DNA of 64,000 nucleotides from Talinum fruticosum. Its lineage: Eukaryota > Streptophyta > Magnoliopsida > Caryophyllales > Talinaceae. Every line of letters begins with the position of its first letter. The first letter of the stretch is position 1. Positions 32,483 to 44,610 of this stretch are shown in pieces. The position numbers and the translations under genes were made by a program. Location of the stretch: contig JAITYX010000003.1 in the NCBI GenBank assembly GCA_021018815.1, positions 2,728,001 through 2,792,000 of the forward strand. Reading direction: 5' to 3'. The notes below the pieces were generated by a model that saw only the letters and a program-made list of their open reading frames with translations, was not told the DNA's origin and ran no database searches.

Positions 32483-34526
32483 TGTAGACACCTAAAATGT
32501 GTCATCTTTATCTCTTTTATTTACGTATTTTATTTTGTCGAGCTGGTGATGAAATCCAAGTCCTCTTTGCGGATTCGAACCACGATCGGAGTCTAATTGG
32601 CCCTACGAAAGCCAATGAACCACAAAAACCCATTACCACCAAAAATTAAACCTTATTTGCTTTGGGCCGATCCAAAAACCCATTTCTTTTGGCTGGTCCA
32701 AGCCCGAGTTAATGCTCCGGAGTCAACACTAGCCGGTGCCGACCATAAGGCTCGCTACACTCAAAACGTCGTGTTTCATCTTCAACTTCCAACTAAGACA
32801 CGAAACTATTTTCGTCCGTAGGATGTCGCATTGACCGACGCCGCGTTTTATAGCAAACATTGCCAAAACGTCGTGTTTTCCTCCAAGCGTCCAATTGAGA
32901 CATGGAGCTCACTCTCACAAAACGACATTGTTCTTGACCGACGCCGCATTTCGGGACTTTTCCTCCAAACGTTGTGTTTTGCTCCGAATCGGCTTGCAAC
33001 ATAGAAGGAGGTCGAGACCGTACGTCGCCGTTTCTCGATCGGCACCACGTATCTCGGCTCTGTTCCTAGGATCCCGGTTTAAGATGGATTTGGTTCGTTT
33101 TACGTGATTTTACTGGCCGATTTTCTACTCATTTTGGACTGGCTGCATTAGCTAAAACCCTAGGTCACTTGTGACCTTATCTTTTCCTATAAATAGAGAG
33201 CTTAGGCTCTCATTTTCAAGAGGGCAATTCCTATGCGTTACGCTGCCAAAACTCTGTTGAAATTTGACTAAGCGCTTCGAATGCTTCATGTATTTTGATC
33301 TCTTAGTTTCCTTTTAGCCAATCCCTTCTACATTTATAACATTCAATCCCTAATCCTTCATCGGTTGCATATATCATTCCACCTTCATAATAATTAAAAA
33401 AAAAGCCACTTTTAGTTTACAACCATCACGCTTATAGATCTAGTTCGAGACCCATATCAGCGAGTGGGACAACCTCGAGGGTGCAAAATCTACCTTCAAC
33501 TATTACGGTTTATTTAAATTGAATTATTTATTTCTTTTGGTATTGTGGAGAAAGAACGTAATCGCTTTTTAATTCTTCCTTGTCCGATGTAATCTTTTGT
33601 TTTCTTCGCTTTCTTTCGCTTTTCCTTTTGCTTTCCTTTATTGCTTTTATTTACTGCTTTCAGTATCTGCTTTTATCGCTTTCTTTAACATGCTTTGGTT
33701 GATTTATATTATGCATTTAATATGTTGTATGCTTGCCTTTAACACATTTCTTAAACTCACTTCTCGAATTAGTAAAGGATGTTTGTTGATCGGCGGAATG
33801 GAAGGTCTTATCCCTACGTTTTGTACCTTTGCCTCCGAATTTGGATTCTCGGTTCTAGACCGATGGAGTCTCCTTTTCAAACCACTTTCAAGCTTAGTTT
33901 CCCATACTAAGATTGGAAGAGTATTTCTTATTTTTGTTAGCTTTTATTCCTAAAGCCGATTGGCGACTCTACTTTTCTTCTTTTTATTTCTTTTTCATTC
34001 GCTTCTTGATCGGCATTTCTAACTAAAAATATCAAAAACAGAATTTTTATTTTCCGATAGCCAAGCCATGGACCGAGATTGACCACCTTAGTCACGGCCC
34101 ATGGCCGACGTTGACGACCGTATGGTGTTGGCTCTTACCGCCGTTGGAGGATCACCGGGTAAGGCTTTGGTCAAAGCCGGAGTTTTTGCAGTGGTTTGGC
34201 CCAAAAGCCTTACGGCAAGAATACATCCATTCTATTTTGTTTTTTTAAAGTTATGAGATAACATCTCGAGACTTCTAAAAATAAATCCTAAAATAAAATG
34301 ATTAATAAAATCACCAATCGCACTTGCTTAATTTATTTTAAATCAAATTGTTAAAATCGAAAATCCTAATAAGAGATACATCTTTCTTTCTAAACTTATC
34401 ATCTTTCAAAAATCATTTTCACTTTTAAAAAAGAAAAACTCGGCAATTTGTGAGGAAGCTTGGTCCGAATCCAGAGCCCACCTCCGACGGGAGGCCCGAG
34501 GTCGTGTGGGGGCTATGGTTCCTACA
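32483..34526 (+). repeat. Gypsy LTR A (3' LTR of truncated copy)
   Basis: Starts TGTAG and ends CTACA, a perfect 5-bp terminal inversion. TATA box CTATAAATAG is at 33187-33196. LTRs B and C align with it over the start, the region after the TATA box, the long T-rich part and the GTGGTTCCTACA end. The open frame at 33597-33953 is inside the LTR and is not a gene. Confidence 0.85.
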
Positions 34527-35103
34527 CTACTCGTTGAAGATAAAAAATGGTAAAAGCTATATCTCTCTCTCTGTATTTCTTTATCTCTCTTTTTAGTTAT
34601 GTTGATTTAGGTTTGATTGAAATTTTTGTATTAGAGTTTTGATTTGTTTATAGTAAATTTGTCAAAGGGATGAGATTCGTTTTGGATAAAGGAAATGGTG
34701 AACATCTTGCATATATTTTTCTTAACTTCAACTTAGCTATCTTTTTACAAATTGAGAATGGGTCTTTTATAGAGGCATTTTCCCTCCAAAAAGTCTTTCT
34801 TAGTTTCTAAGGAAAGATTACATTAAGTACACTTAATTAGCAACTAATTACGATCATTAGAGCTAAGTAAAAAGGCTGAAACCGAAATTGAAAATCTACT
34901 GGCTGAAGGGACATTGGATTGGCTTTTGGCCAATGAAAACACTTGCATATTTGCTGCTTTGCTTCTTTTGTTAGCCTGATGGATTTGCACTTGAAACGGT
35001 GAGTAATAATGAGGCCAAGCCACCAAGAGGCCTCTGTTGGACCAACAAAGCCGAAGTTGTCTTTGGCCTAAGGGGTGACTAATTCACTTGTTTTTCAGCC
35101 ACT
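34527..35103. other. Spacer between two gypsy copies
   Basis: AT-rich sequence not found elsewhere in the window; no gene is seen. The bases just before LTR B are CCACT. Confidence 0.5.
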
Positions 35104-36873
35104 TGTAGACACCTAAAAGTGTCATCTCTTATCTCTTTAATTCTTTATTTTATTTTGTTGGCTCGATGATGAATTCCCGAGTCCTGTTTGAAGATTTGGA
35201 TCTCGGATCGTGATTCAATTGGTGCGACATAAGCCGATAAACCACAAAGAACCCCCGAGCATCAAATAAATAGCCTTTTGCCTTGGGTCGATTAGAAAAT
35301 CCCACTTTCTTTCGGACAATCCAAGAACAAGGTCAAGCCTTCAGAGACAACGCGAGTCCAAGCACCGCGTACCGGGAAATTCCAAGCTCATAATATCGCA
35401 TTTTACTTTTGTCCGATTAGACAAGGAGTCGAAGACTTGAAAACGATGTTAAGGTGTTGCATTTCATGATCATAAGCATCAAAGTGCTTGCGTTTAAGCT
35501 CCACAAAGCAGTTCACACGAGATTAGGAGTTTTTCCCCTCAAAACAACGTCATGGCGGGCGCCGCAAACCCGGAGTTTTAGTAAAACATTGTGTTTTGGC
35601 TTGGAGAATCCCTTGGCTCTCATTCACATACGGCTTTCTCCAATGCGTAATGCTGCAGAAAGCTAACCGGAGCACTCATACCTAAACGTTACTCTGCCGA
35701 AATTACTACCAATCATTCATCTTTTCTCTACTTACCGTCATTGAATCCGTGCAAATAGCTAAAGAATATTCGATTATTTTGATCTCTTGGCACTTATTCA
35801 ACTGATCTTTCCTATTCCATGCATACATAAGTTCACAAAAGTAAGCCCTTTTCTTTGATTTGTCACCGTTGCATCGGGAGATCTAGCATAGAGATCCGGA
35901 TAAGCAAGGTGGAACAACTCGAGGGCAATCGTGCAACCTTCAAATGGTTTATATTATTTTTATGCTTCATTTATCGCTTTACGTATTGTGGATTAAAGAG
36001 ATGTAATCGTTCTTTTAATTCCTCCCCGCTTGATGTAACCTTTTAGTTTTTTCGCTTTTCTTTTCTTTATCGCTTTCTTCTATTATTGTTCCAGTTACTT
36101 TAAATTCCGCTTAGCATATTGTTGTATGCTTGTGTTTTTCGTATTATTTAGATTCAATACTCGAATTAGTAATGGTCGTCTTCGGACGGGCGGAATGGAA
36201 GGGTTTTCCCTACGTTTCGTACCCTTGCCCTCGAATCCGATTCTCGGTTCAAAAACCGACTGAGTCAATTTTATCCTCTTTTAGTCTTAATTTTCCTAGA
36301 CTAAGATTAGAAGAGCAAGTTTTTGTTTTTGTTAGCTTTCACCCTAAAAGCTGACTTGTGACTCCTCTTTTTATGCGTTATTCTTATCAAATTGCCTCTC
36401 CTTTACTTTATGGTTGCAAGGCAAAAAATGGAACCTAAATCGCCTACCGGGCTAAAAGCCAAGGCTGATTGTGTCGCCTGAGCCTATGGCTAGCCCAGCA
36501 ACCGCCAAGTGCTTGGTTGTCGCCTGTATCTGGGTGGTCGACGGCTGAGGCTTGGGTCCGGACCGGTGTTTTCACATCGGTCCGTCCTTGAAGCCTCACG
36601 GCAAAACCACTGGTTTTTAAATTTTATTTATCCTTTAATTAGGAAGTAATATCCAAGAAAAATAATTTCTAAAATAATTAATAAAATCTCCATTCAAACT
36701 TTGCCTAATTAGATTTAATAAAAACTCGAAAATCTTAATAAAAGGTTCATTCTTACTTTCTAAAATCCATCTTCAAAACCCTAAAATCATTTTCCAACTC
36801 TAAAAACCCTATGCGCCAAAAAGTTATGTGGGGAAGCTCGATCCTAAGTCTGCGCGAGGTCGTGGTTTCTACG
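35104..36873 (+). repeat. Gypsy LTR B (5' LTR), promoter deleted
   Basis: Starts TGTAGACACC; the last five bases read CTACG where LTRs A and C have CTACA. Compared with LTR C, about 205 bp are missing at the junction 35611-35616. The missing part includes the CTATAAATAG box. What remains joins GAATCCCTT directly to GGCTCTCATT. Confidence 0.85.
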
Positions 36874-36875
36874 AG

Positions 36876-36894
36876 TGACGACTCCACTCGGGGA
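36876..36894 (+). other. Primer binding site (tRNA-Arg type)
   Basis: TGACGACTCCACTCGGGGA lies three bases after LTR B. It closely matches the TGGCGACTCC-type primer sites of Ogre/Tat elements, which pair with the 3' end of tRNA-Arg. Confidence 0.7.
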
Positions 36895-38300
36895 CAAACT
36901 TTTTATTAAGAAGGCGAAACTTAAAAATTTGAGTAAATGTGTTTGAATGATGTGCTTGCATTAAACATCCCGTATTTGGCGACCTTTGAACTAGTTTAAA
37001 TACTTGTTTTGGACCCCTAGGAAAAGTTTATTCCACCCCTTATTTACCTTTTCCGGAGAGAGGCTCCCACTTGGTTCCTAGGTGGGCTCAATTACGCTTG
37101 ATTGCCTTAGGAAACGGTACCTCCTCCCTCGTAGCACGTGCTCTTGGGTTAAACCTTTTGGTTCATCGAGAGGCAACGAGAATTCCGGTTGATTTCTTGT
37201 CATGCCCCACACGGAGGACCAAATTCTCAAACTATGAGTCACCATGTATCCTACCTTATAAAACTCTTTGACCATAGAACTTTTTGGACTATTAGGTGGT
37301 CCCTCCGACTTCATTTGTTGTATGCTTGAATGTGAGTGTGTGTGTTTTAGATTTAATCCTTTACTTGTGAGCTTTTAGGAATAGATGAGGAGTGTTGGTT
37401 GAGCCCTTGCATGGGTGAAAATAAAACACTTTAATAAATTTCCTAGAATCGATACATTATGTGCATTTAGCCAAAAGTCAAAATTCATTTTTTACTAAGG
37501 TTTGTCCATCATTTGCACTTCCAAGTCATACTAAAATTCTCTTTAAGCGAGTCTAAGTAGTCACTTGCTGTCAATCCAAAAGGGATTTTACCGAAGGTCC
37601 CCTTTATCTTTGGTCGAGTTAGTTTTTCTTGACTTTCTTTTCTTGTACATTCCCATATTTCATTCATCTTATAATAATTGAGTTCATTTGCATTAACCAA
37701 ATCAAATTCATCTCATATTAGGGAGTCAATTTTCCATTAGCCATTTCCAAATTATTTCTTATAAGGTAAGTTTGTTTTGCATTTGCATTTAGCCTACAAT
37801 AAATTCATCTCAAGTATAAGGAAAAGCATTTATCACTTAGAATATAAAGCATCTTTTCTTTAAGGATCAAACATTCATTAGTTGGATTATCATCTCAACT
37901 AAGTCATTCATCATTTTATCATCGCATTCTTTATATGCATAAAAAAAACATCCTTAGTTTCTTCGAGTCTCGCGCTTAACTCCCTTTCTCCCAAAAGTGA
38001 TCTTCTCTCACATGATCCTAAACCTCATCCTTTGGGATGCAAAATATGGAAGTCTACGGCAATTGAGTATCATCGGAATCCTAACTCTAAAAGATTAGAA
38101 CGCCTCGCCAAGGAGTCCGAGCACGTCTTCTTTTCTCTCTACTCCATAGTTTACATCGGTGCGACAAGCTTCGGTGCACACTACACCATCTCGTCTATTC
38201 CTTGCCATAAGACAGGACCTAGAAAGAGTTCCATTCCATTGAATCTAAACCCAAGCGAGTCTCTTAATCTCAATTTTTACTTAATGAGAACATAGCCAGT
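36895..38300 (+). other. Gypsy leader and 5' part of gag region
   Basis: A long untranslated leader follows the primer site. No conserved domain is visible until about 38030, where short open pieces of the gag N-terminus begin. Confidence 0.5.
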
Positions 38301-39458
38301 TTGGAAACTAGATTGAATGATCAAGAGGAGAAAATGTCATCTATATCGACGGACATTAAGACTATCATAAGGGTTATTGAGGACAGTAAGAGAGATGAGG
38401 AAGCTGAATGTTTGAGAAGAGGAAATGCGTTACTTCGCCACCTCCACCTATCTTGTCTTCTCCGAGCGAGTCCCAAACACGAATCCCCTAAACATGAATA
38501 TAAATCTCAGCTGATCCACGTATAGATCGGATAGAACGGATGTTAAGGGAGTCATCCATGTTCACTAACACTACTTTGATCATAAGAGATTCACTTCAAT
38601 CCCTAGGGGTAAACTACCTCCTAAGTTTAGCAAACCCGATATTAAGTTCAAAGGTTCCGAGAATCCCCATCATCACGTAAGCAACTTCCTAGGAGCAATT
38701 ACTCTTAAGAACATTCCCAAAGATACTTACCACATTATCTTCCCCGGACGTTTGACACCGATGTAATGAATCGGTACAATGAGGTTGACCCACACAAGGT
38801 TGCCAACTAGATCGATCCGTGCAAGGAGTTCCTCCATCAATACTCCTATAACACCGATTTGCCTCTTACGCTTAGAGACTTGGAATTATTCAAGCAAGGC
38901 GAGAAGGAGAGCTTCACAGATTTCCTCACTAGATGGAGAGCAAAGGCAGCCCACATGGTTGATCGACCCTCCGAGAAAGACCAAGTTAAGATCATCGTAA
39001 AAAACCTTCGACCCAATTACAATCAGCACCTCAAATTCTTAACAATGATGAACTTTTCAACCCTTAGAGATGTTGGTTTGCTGATAGAAGAGGAATTGTC
39101 TATTGTGACCACAAAAGTCGCGACCGGATATAAAGGTAATTATCATTCCAAAGATAAGAAAACCTCTAATACGAGCAATGCTAGCAGGGTGCGAGATGTC
39201 AATGCACTCAACAGGTATACCGACTACACTCCTATTGATACTACCTACACTAAAGCCCTTGACTGTCTCTTGGAAAACGGAAGGATAGAATTGTCACCCA
39301 TTAGAGCAAAATTAGAAGCTGTGAAACAATCAAAAAATAGGGAAGCGGGAAAATTTTGCAAATATAATCATGCACAAGGACTCAATATCGAACAGATGTT
39401 GGACATTCAACAACAAACTAGAAAACATGTTTCGAAATGGCTAACTACCCTTGCCTAA
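38301..39458 (+). pseudogene. Gypsy gag (retrotransposon gag domain), broken
   Basis: 38301-38525 gives a coiled-coil-like start (METRLNDQEEKMSSI). From about 38570 the capsid region is readable in pieces, leading to the retrotransposon gag domain core at 38859-39120: LELFKQGEKESFTDFLTRWRA, then AAHMVDRPSEKD and IVKNLRPNYNQHL. This FKQ-ESF-RWR pattern is the hallmark of the family. The frame runs to 39458. Frameshifts at about 38520 and 38780-38860 break it. It would form the structural particle of the retrotransposon. Confidence 0.8.
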
Positions 39459-41463
39459 GGCTGCCTAGAAACCAAGCAACAATAAAAATTCTTTTAGCGA
39501 CACATTAGCCATTTTCGCTGAACCCACTCAGGTCGAGTAGGATCCGCCTATTTTTATCCGAGATGTTAACAAGTTTAAACCATTTCTTAGCTTACCTCCA
39601 TGAGATCTAGAAGTCTCGGGGGCTATGGGTAATTGATGAAGAGGATGTCTACGAAATGAGAAACAACGAGTGACAACTATAGTGATGACTTCAGGGCACA
39701 CCACCCTTAGAAGAAAAACACTTTTAGGGAGATGCTAAAAGTCCCACAGTCCAATTCCTTACTAGATCCGGATGGCATAATGCACCCCGGGTCCACAACA
39801 GACTCGGGAAGCCCCAAAAGAGCTTGAAGCTACAAAAGAGGAAGACGCAATCCTTAAGAAACTCTATAAATTAAAGGTTGATATCTCAATCGGTAATTAA
39901 TATCCGCTTCCTAGAAACATAGACATGCTTGGGCCTTGATTGATGCACTCAGTAAGATTGAGGTCTCTCCCGAAACTACGCTAGAGAAAAATGGTAAGAT
40001 TGGTTAATAGTGGGGATGGAACTATTACCTTTGATAAGAAAGATCTCCCGAAGAAAGCGTTGCACACAACAATGTCGTTTACTTAACCATAACTTGCATC
40101 AACAAGTTTGTTCCCCTAACCTTAGTAGACAATGGATCAACAATAAACGTATGTCCTTGGAGAACAGTCTTGGGAACAATGACATTGCCAATTAATGTAG
40201 GGCCGATAGAAAGGAACATCCAATTTCAAGTCCTACCTTTAATTTGCTTCTAGGACGCCCTTGGTTACATGATCATTAGGCGGTGCCATCTACAATGCAT
40301 CGGAAAGTTAAGATGATCATCAAAGGTCAAGTCATAACTCGTCAACGGGGATAACCTTTGTGCTACTATCACTTCGAAGAATCCATAGTTGAGATCGTGC
40401 ACGATGCTAATGACGAGGAACCGTATGGATTTGAGACTATCGCTCGCTTTAGAAAGGGATGAAGCACCCCTTAACTTCAATCCTTATGGCAACCCTAGTG
40501 TCCATTCGATGCTTAGAAATAAGGGATATTTTTAGGTCTTGCTTGCAGGCCGAAGGGCATACCACCCTACTTTTCTACCCTTGAACCCACTAATAACAAC
40601 TTTGGGTTAGGCTATCGACCTATCTGCTAAGGAAATAGCTCAAGCTAAGTGGGAAGTTTAGACTAAGAGGACTGCACCACACACGGTTTGCTCTATCAAG
40701 CCCTTTCCTTATACTCGAATGCGCAGTTCCTAAGAGAAGGAGATAACTTCCCTTATTATGGTTTTCGTGAGCCCTAATATATCAAGGAAAAGGGCATCCT
40801 AGTACCTGGTCTTCGATTTTCGATGATTGCTATATTGTGGAGACGGAGGCACCCTACCTCCTTAAAGAGGGACAATCCACACCAAATTGGATCAATCTCA
40901 CTGGGATTAATCTTTTTGGTCTTCTGTTTGGACAAGAGGAAGGGAATTCAATCTCGGTATTGTCACGAGCCATGTCGCACCTGCAGTTCAATCCATCTAG
41001 GTTCATCAACGACGTTGATTATGAAGGATCCAAGCATGTCACTTGGATTGACGCCAAGGAGGGCCAAGAATTCGTTGTCGACCTAGGAGCGCATCCTTTT
41101 CCGAGTCTAGTACTACGGCTTGTGTTTCTCCTATTATTTCTAGTTCTTTTCCAAATTTTGTCATTTCCAATTCCGTGTCTTCGGTTTCGAGTCCGATGTA
41201 CTTGTTGCTTCATTCAATAAAGTGAACCTTTCCGATTACTCTTTGCCTCCTCTTGCTTTCAATTGTTTTGCCTCTAATAATGAACAAGAAATCCATAAAT
41301 AATTAGTAAAAGCTATGGAAGATCGTGAAAATCGCTCACCAATAATGCAGGAAATAATAGCAATTAACTGGGGTCAATTGATCAACCCCAAGAGGTTAAG
41401 ATCGGGAAAACATTTGATCTAGAAGAGCGAAGCAATCTACTTCGCTCCTTACAGAGTTTATAG
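39459..41463 (+). pseudogene. Gypsy gag-pol link and protease remnant
   Basis: The aspartic protease site is LVDNGSTINVCP at about 40122-40157. The catalytic Asp is GAC at 40128-40130, in the DNGS form usual for Tat elements. Sequence before it (about 39900-40090) and after it (FGLLFGQEEG near 40915-40945) belongs to the same polyprotein but is broken by many stops. Confidence 0.65.
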
Positions 41464-42760
41464 ATGTCTTTGCGAGACATGCCGGGAATAGATCCAAGCG
41501 TAGCGGAACATAAAATTTCACTTTACAAAGATGCTAAGCCGGTTAAGCAGAAATTAAGGGGGATGAAACCTGAATGGGCTTTGAAGATTAAGAAAAAGGT
41601 CCGAAGCGAGTTAGAGGCTAGGTTTATCAAGTTAGTTCACTATCCTCGGTGGGTAGCAAACATAGTACCGAGTTCCAAAGAAAGACGGCAGGGTTCGTAT
41701 GTGTGCCGACTTCGAGAGATTTGAATAAGGCCAGTCCCAAAGATGATTTTCCGTTGCCTCATATCGACATCCTTGTGGATAATACAGCAGGTCATGCTTT
41801 GCTCTCGTTCATGGATGGTTATGCTAGGTATAATTAGGTGAAGATGGCTGAAGAGGATATGGAAAAGACGACCTTCATCACTCAATGGGGGACTTACTGC
41901 TATATGGTGATGCCATTTGGGCTCAAGAACGTTGGTGCAATGTATCGGAGGACAACAACAACCTTATTGCATGATATGATCCACAAAGAAACTGAAGTTT
42001 ACATGGATGACATGATCATAAAGTCCAAAAATAGGGTAGGGCACCTATCCGACCTAAAGAAATTTTTCCAAAAGCGAGAAAATACAACATGTGCCTTAAC
42101 CCTCAAAAGTGTGCCTTTGGAGTGACATCGAGCAAACTGCTAGGCTATGTTATCAATCTTAGCGGAATTGAAGTTGATCCATCCAAGATTAAAGCCATTC
42201 AGGAGATCCCTCCGCCAAGCACAAAAAAGAGATCAAGGGTTTCCTAGAACGTTTACGAGTACATCGGTTGTTTCATATCAAAGCCGACTATGGTATGTGA
42301 ACCTATTTTCAAGAAGTTGAAGAAAGGATATGAACCCATTTGGGATGCCGAGTGCCAACAAGCATTCAAGAAGGTTAAGGAATACCTAGTTAATCCTCCA
42401 ATGCTAGTTCCACCCCAACTAGGGAAACCTTTGCTTTCATATCTCACCACGACGTAAACATGACTATGGGATCCATGCTAGCTCAACGAGACGGGAAAGA
42501 AGAACGCGTGATTTACTACCTAAGTAAGAAGTTCCTAGATTATGAGACTTGATACACGCCTTTAGAGAAGACATCATTGGCACTAGTTTGGGCTATTAAG
42601 AAGCTCAAGCACTACATGTTAGCCCACACGGTACATGTTGTGGCACCTATGGATCCAATTAAGTACATACTTAAGCAACCAACTATTAGTAGCAAGATAG
42701 CAAAATGGATCGTCATGTCTGTCAAAATTTGAACTCAAGTTCATCTCTCAAAAGCGATCA
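41464..42760 (+). pseudogene. Gypsy reverse transcriptase and RNase H
   Basis: RT blocks in order: DMPGIDPSVAEHKI, KLRGMKPEW, WVANIVPSSK, then after frameshifts DLNKASPKDDFPLPHIDIL (41718-41775), GTYCYMVMPFGLKN (41889-41930) and EVYMDDMIIKSK (41994-42030), with an intact YMDD catalytic motif. LLGYVINLSGIEVDPSKIKA at about 42140-42195 and a classical RNase H region (YYLSKKFLDYET..YTPLEKTSLALVWA) follow. At least four frame changes and several stops inactivate the gene. Confidence 0.88.
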
Positions 42761-42779
42761 AAGGAAGGATAGTATCGGA

Positions 42780-43350
42780 ATTCTTAGCTAATTTACCCAT
42801 ACCGAATCGCAACTCGAACTCATTGACTTTCCGGATGAAGATATTTCACAAGCAGAGGTGGACGTTTGGACAATGTACTTCAATGGCGCTTCTAATCGGA
42901 AGGGCTTTGGAGTAGGGATTCTACTAGTCTCACCGGAGGGAGCACATACTCCGATTTCGGTCAAACTAGACTTCGACGTCACCAATAATGTTCGTAGAAT
43001 ACGAAGCTTACGTCACAGGACTTGAAGCTGCTACGGAGATTAGGGTCAAGAATATCGGGGTTTTCGAGTGACTCCAATTTAATCATCAATCGGATTTCGC
43101 AAAGGTGGAAGGTATGTAGTGAAGCCTTGGCACCTTACCAAGCATATCTAATAGAATTATCTAAGCGCTTTGAGAACATTTCTTTCATCTACCTTCATAG
43201 GGATGATAACCAATTCGCGAGATGCACTAGCTAAGTTAGCATCCATGATCAATATCCATACTACGATTCATTCAATGTCTGTTCACATTGAGCCACGGAG
43301 TCACCCTATAGACGTCCGCACATTAGAAGTGTCTAATACTCGACCATACT
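42780..43350 (+). pseudogene. Second (archaeal-type) RNase H domain of Tat lineage
   Basis: WTMYFNGASNRKGFGVGILL at 42867-42926 matches the start of the additional RNase H found in Tat/Ogre elements. It is followed by FSDSNLIINRISQRWKV at about 43067-43117 and DALAKLASMINIH near 43217. The first catalytic Asp, expected in YFDGAS, is Asn here (AAT at 42882-42884). Frameshifts occur near 42990 and 43200. Confidence 0.75.
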
Positions 43351-43479
43351 AGTTGGTATCATGATATTTATCAATATCCGGGTAAGCGAGAATATCCCTT
43401 GGACTCCACACCTAGAGCCCAACGAGCCATCAAGACGTTGGTCGCCTAATTCTTCATCAATCAAGGGCAATTGTACAAG

Positions 43480-44610
43480 AAAACCGGTTCGGGATTAGCT
43501 TACTTTGTGTCAACTAACATGAAGCAAAGCGCATCATGGAAAAGATTCATGGTGGGGAGTGTGGACCTCATTTGAATGGTAAGATGCTAATTCGGAAGGT
43601 TCGGAGACTTGTCTATTACTCGGTCGACCATGGCGGCGATCGCCATGAGTTTGTTAGAAGGTGCCATAAATGCCAGGTGTATGCAAATTTACAACGTCAA
43701 CCACCGCCATTTCTCACAACCTTAGCTTCCCTTTGGCCATTCTCTGTTTGGGAAATAGACATTATTGGCAAGGTGACCCCTAAGGGAACAGGCGGTCATG
43801 AAATCGTGCTAGTAGCAATCGACTACTTCACAAAATGGGTACAGGTGGCCTCTTATGCAACTTTGACGTTGAAACAGGTAGCCAAATTTATTACCCGGAA
43901 TATCATTTATAGTTGTGGGGTGCCCTACGAGCTAATTAGTGATCGTGGTAGTCATTTGAAGAAGGAGGTAGTAAATTTGCTTGGACAAGTACAAAATCTA
44001 ACATCATAAATCTTCCCCTTATCACTCTCGGACCAACGGAGCAATTGAGGCCGCTAATAAAAAGATTCATAAAATAGTGGAGAAGATGGCGAGTTACTTA
44101 TAAGGATTGGCATGACAAGCTGCCTTTTGCTTTATGGGGCTATCGAACTTCTATTAGAGCCTCTACGGAAGCAACGCCTTACTCCCTAGTTTATGGTATG
44201 AAAGCAGTCATTCCAATCGAGATTGTCATTCCCTCATTGAGGATAATTGTTGAAAGCTAGATTCCGGAAGCAAAATGGGCTAAACCGCATTATGAAGAGT
44301 TAGTACTATTCGATGAGAGCTGCCTCAACGCCTTGCATAATGTCCAAATTCACCAGGGCGTATATCCGGGGCATTTAATAAGAAAGTTAAGCTTCAAAAT
44401 CTGCAAATTAGAGATTTAGTTCTTAAGGAGATAAGAGCGTAATTCGGGACCCACGAGGGAAATTTAAGCCTAATTGGCAAGGTCCATTTGTACTTAGTCG
44501 AGATCTTGCACAGCGGAGCGATGAAATTAGCCGATTTAGATGAGGAAAATATTTTTCGAGTACACGAACTTAGAATGGTTGAAGAAGTATTATGTCTAGC
44601 ACGACCTTAG
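43480..44610 (+). pseudogene. Gypsy integrase
   Basis: The longest intact part is 43536-44009. It has a zinc-finger-like region ending in FVRRCHKCQ, the catalytic core start WEIDIIGKVTPKGTGGHE with the first Asp, DYFTKWVQ, and the second Asp in ISDRGSH. The catalytic Glu is in GAIEAANKKIHK at 44046-44048, after a frameshift. The C-terminal domain is recognisable as MKLADLDEENIFRVHELR, with a stop at 44608-44610. Confidence 0.88.

Larger units (their letters stand above)
28720..34526 (+). mobile_element. Truncated Tat/Ogre-type gypsy element (3' end only)
   Basis: This carries the antisense accessory gene (29236-31699), a polypurine tract (32468-32478) and one LTR (32483-34526). The same parts in the same order occur at 54500-60053 in the full-length copy. 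Nothing of gag-pol or a 5' LTR is present. The left edge is approximate: the recognisable common sequence starts about 28860. Confidence 0.75.

Noticed and set aside
33597..33953. 118-codon open frame
   Set aside because: It lies entirely within gypsy LTR A.
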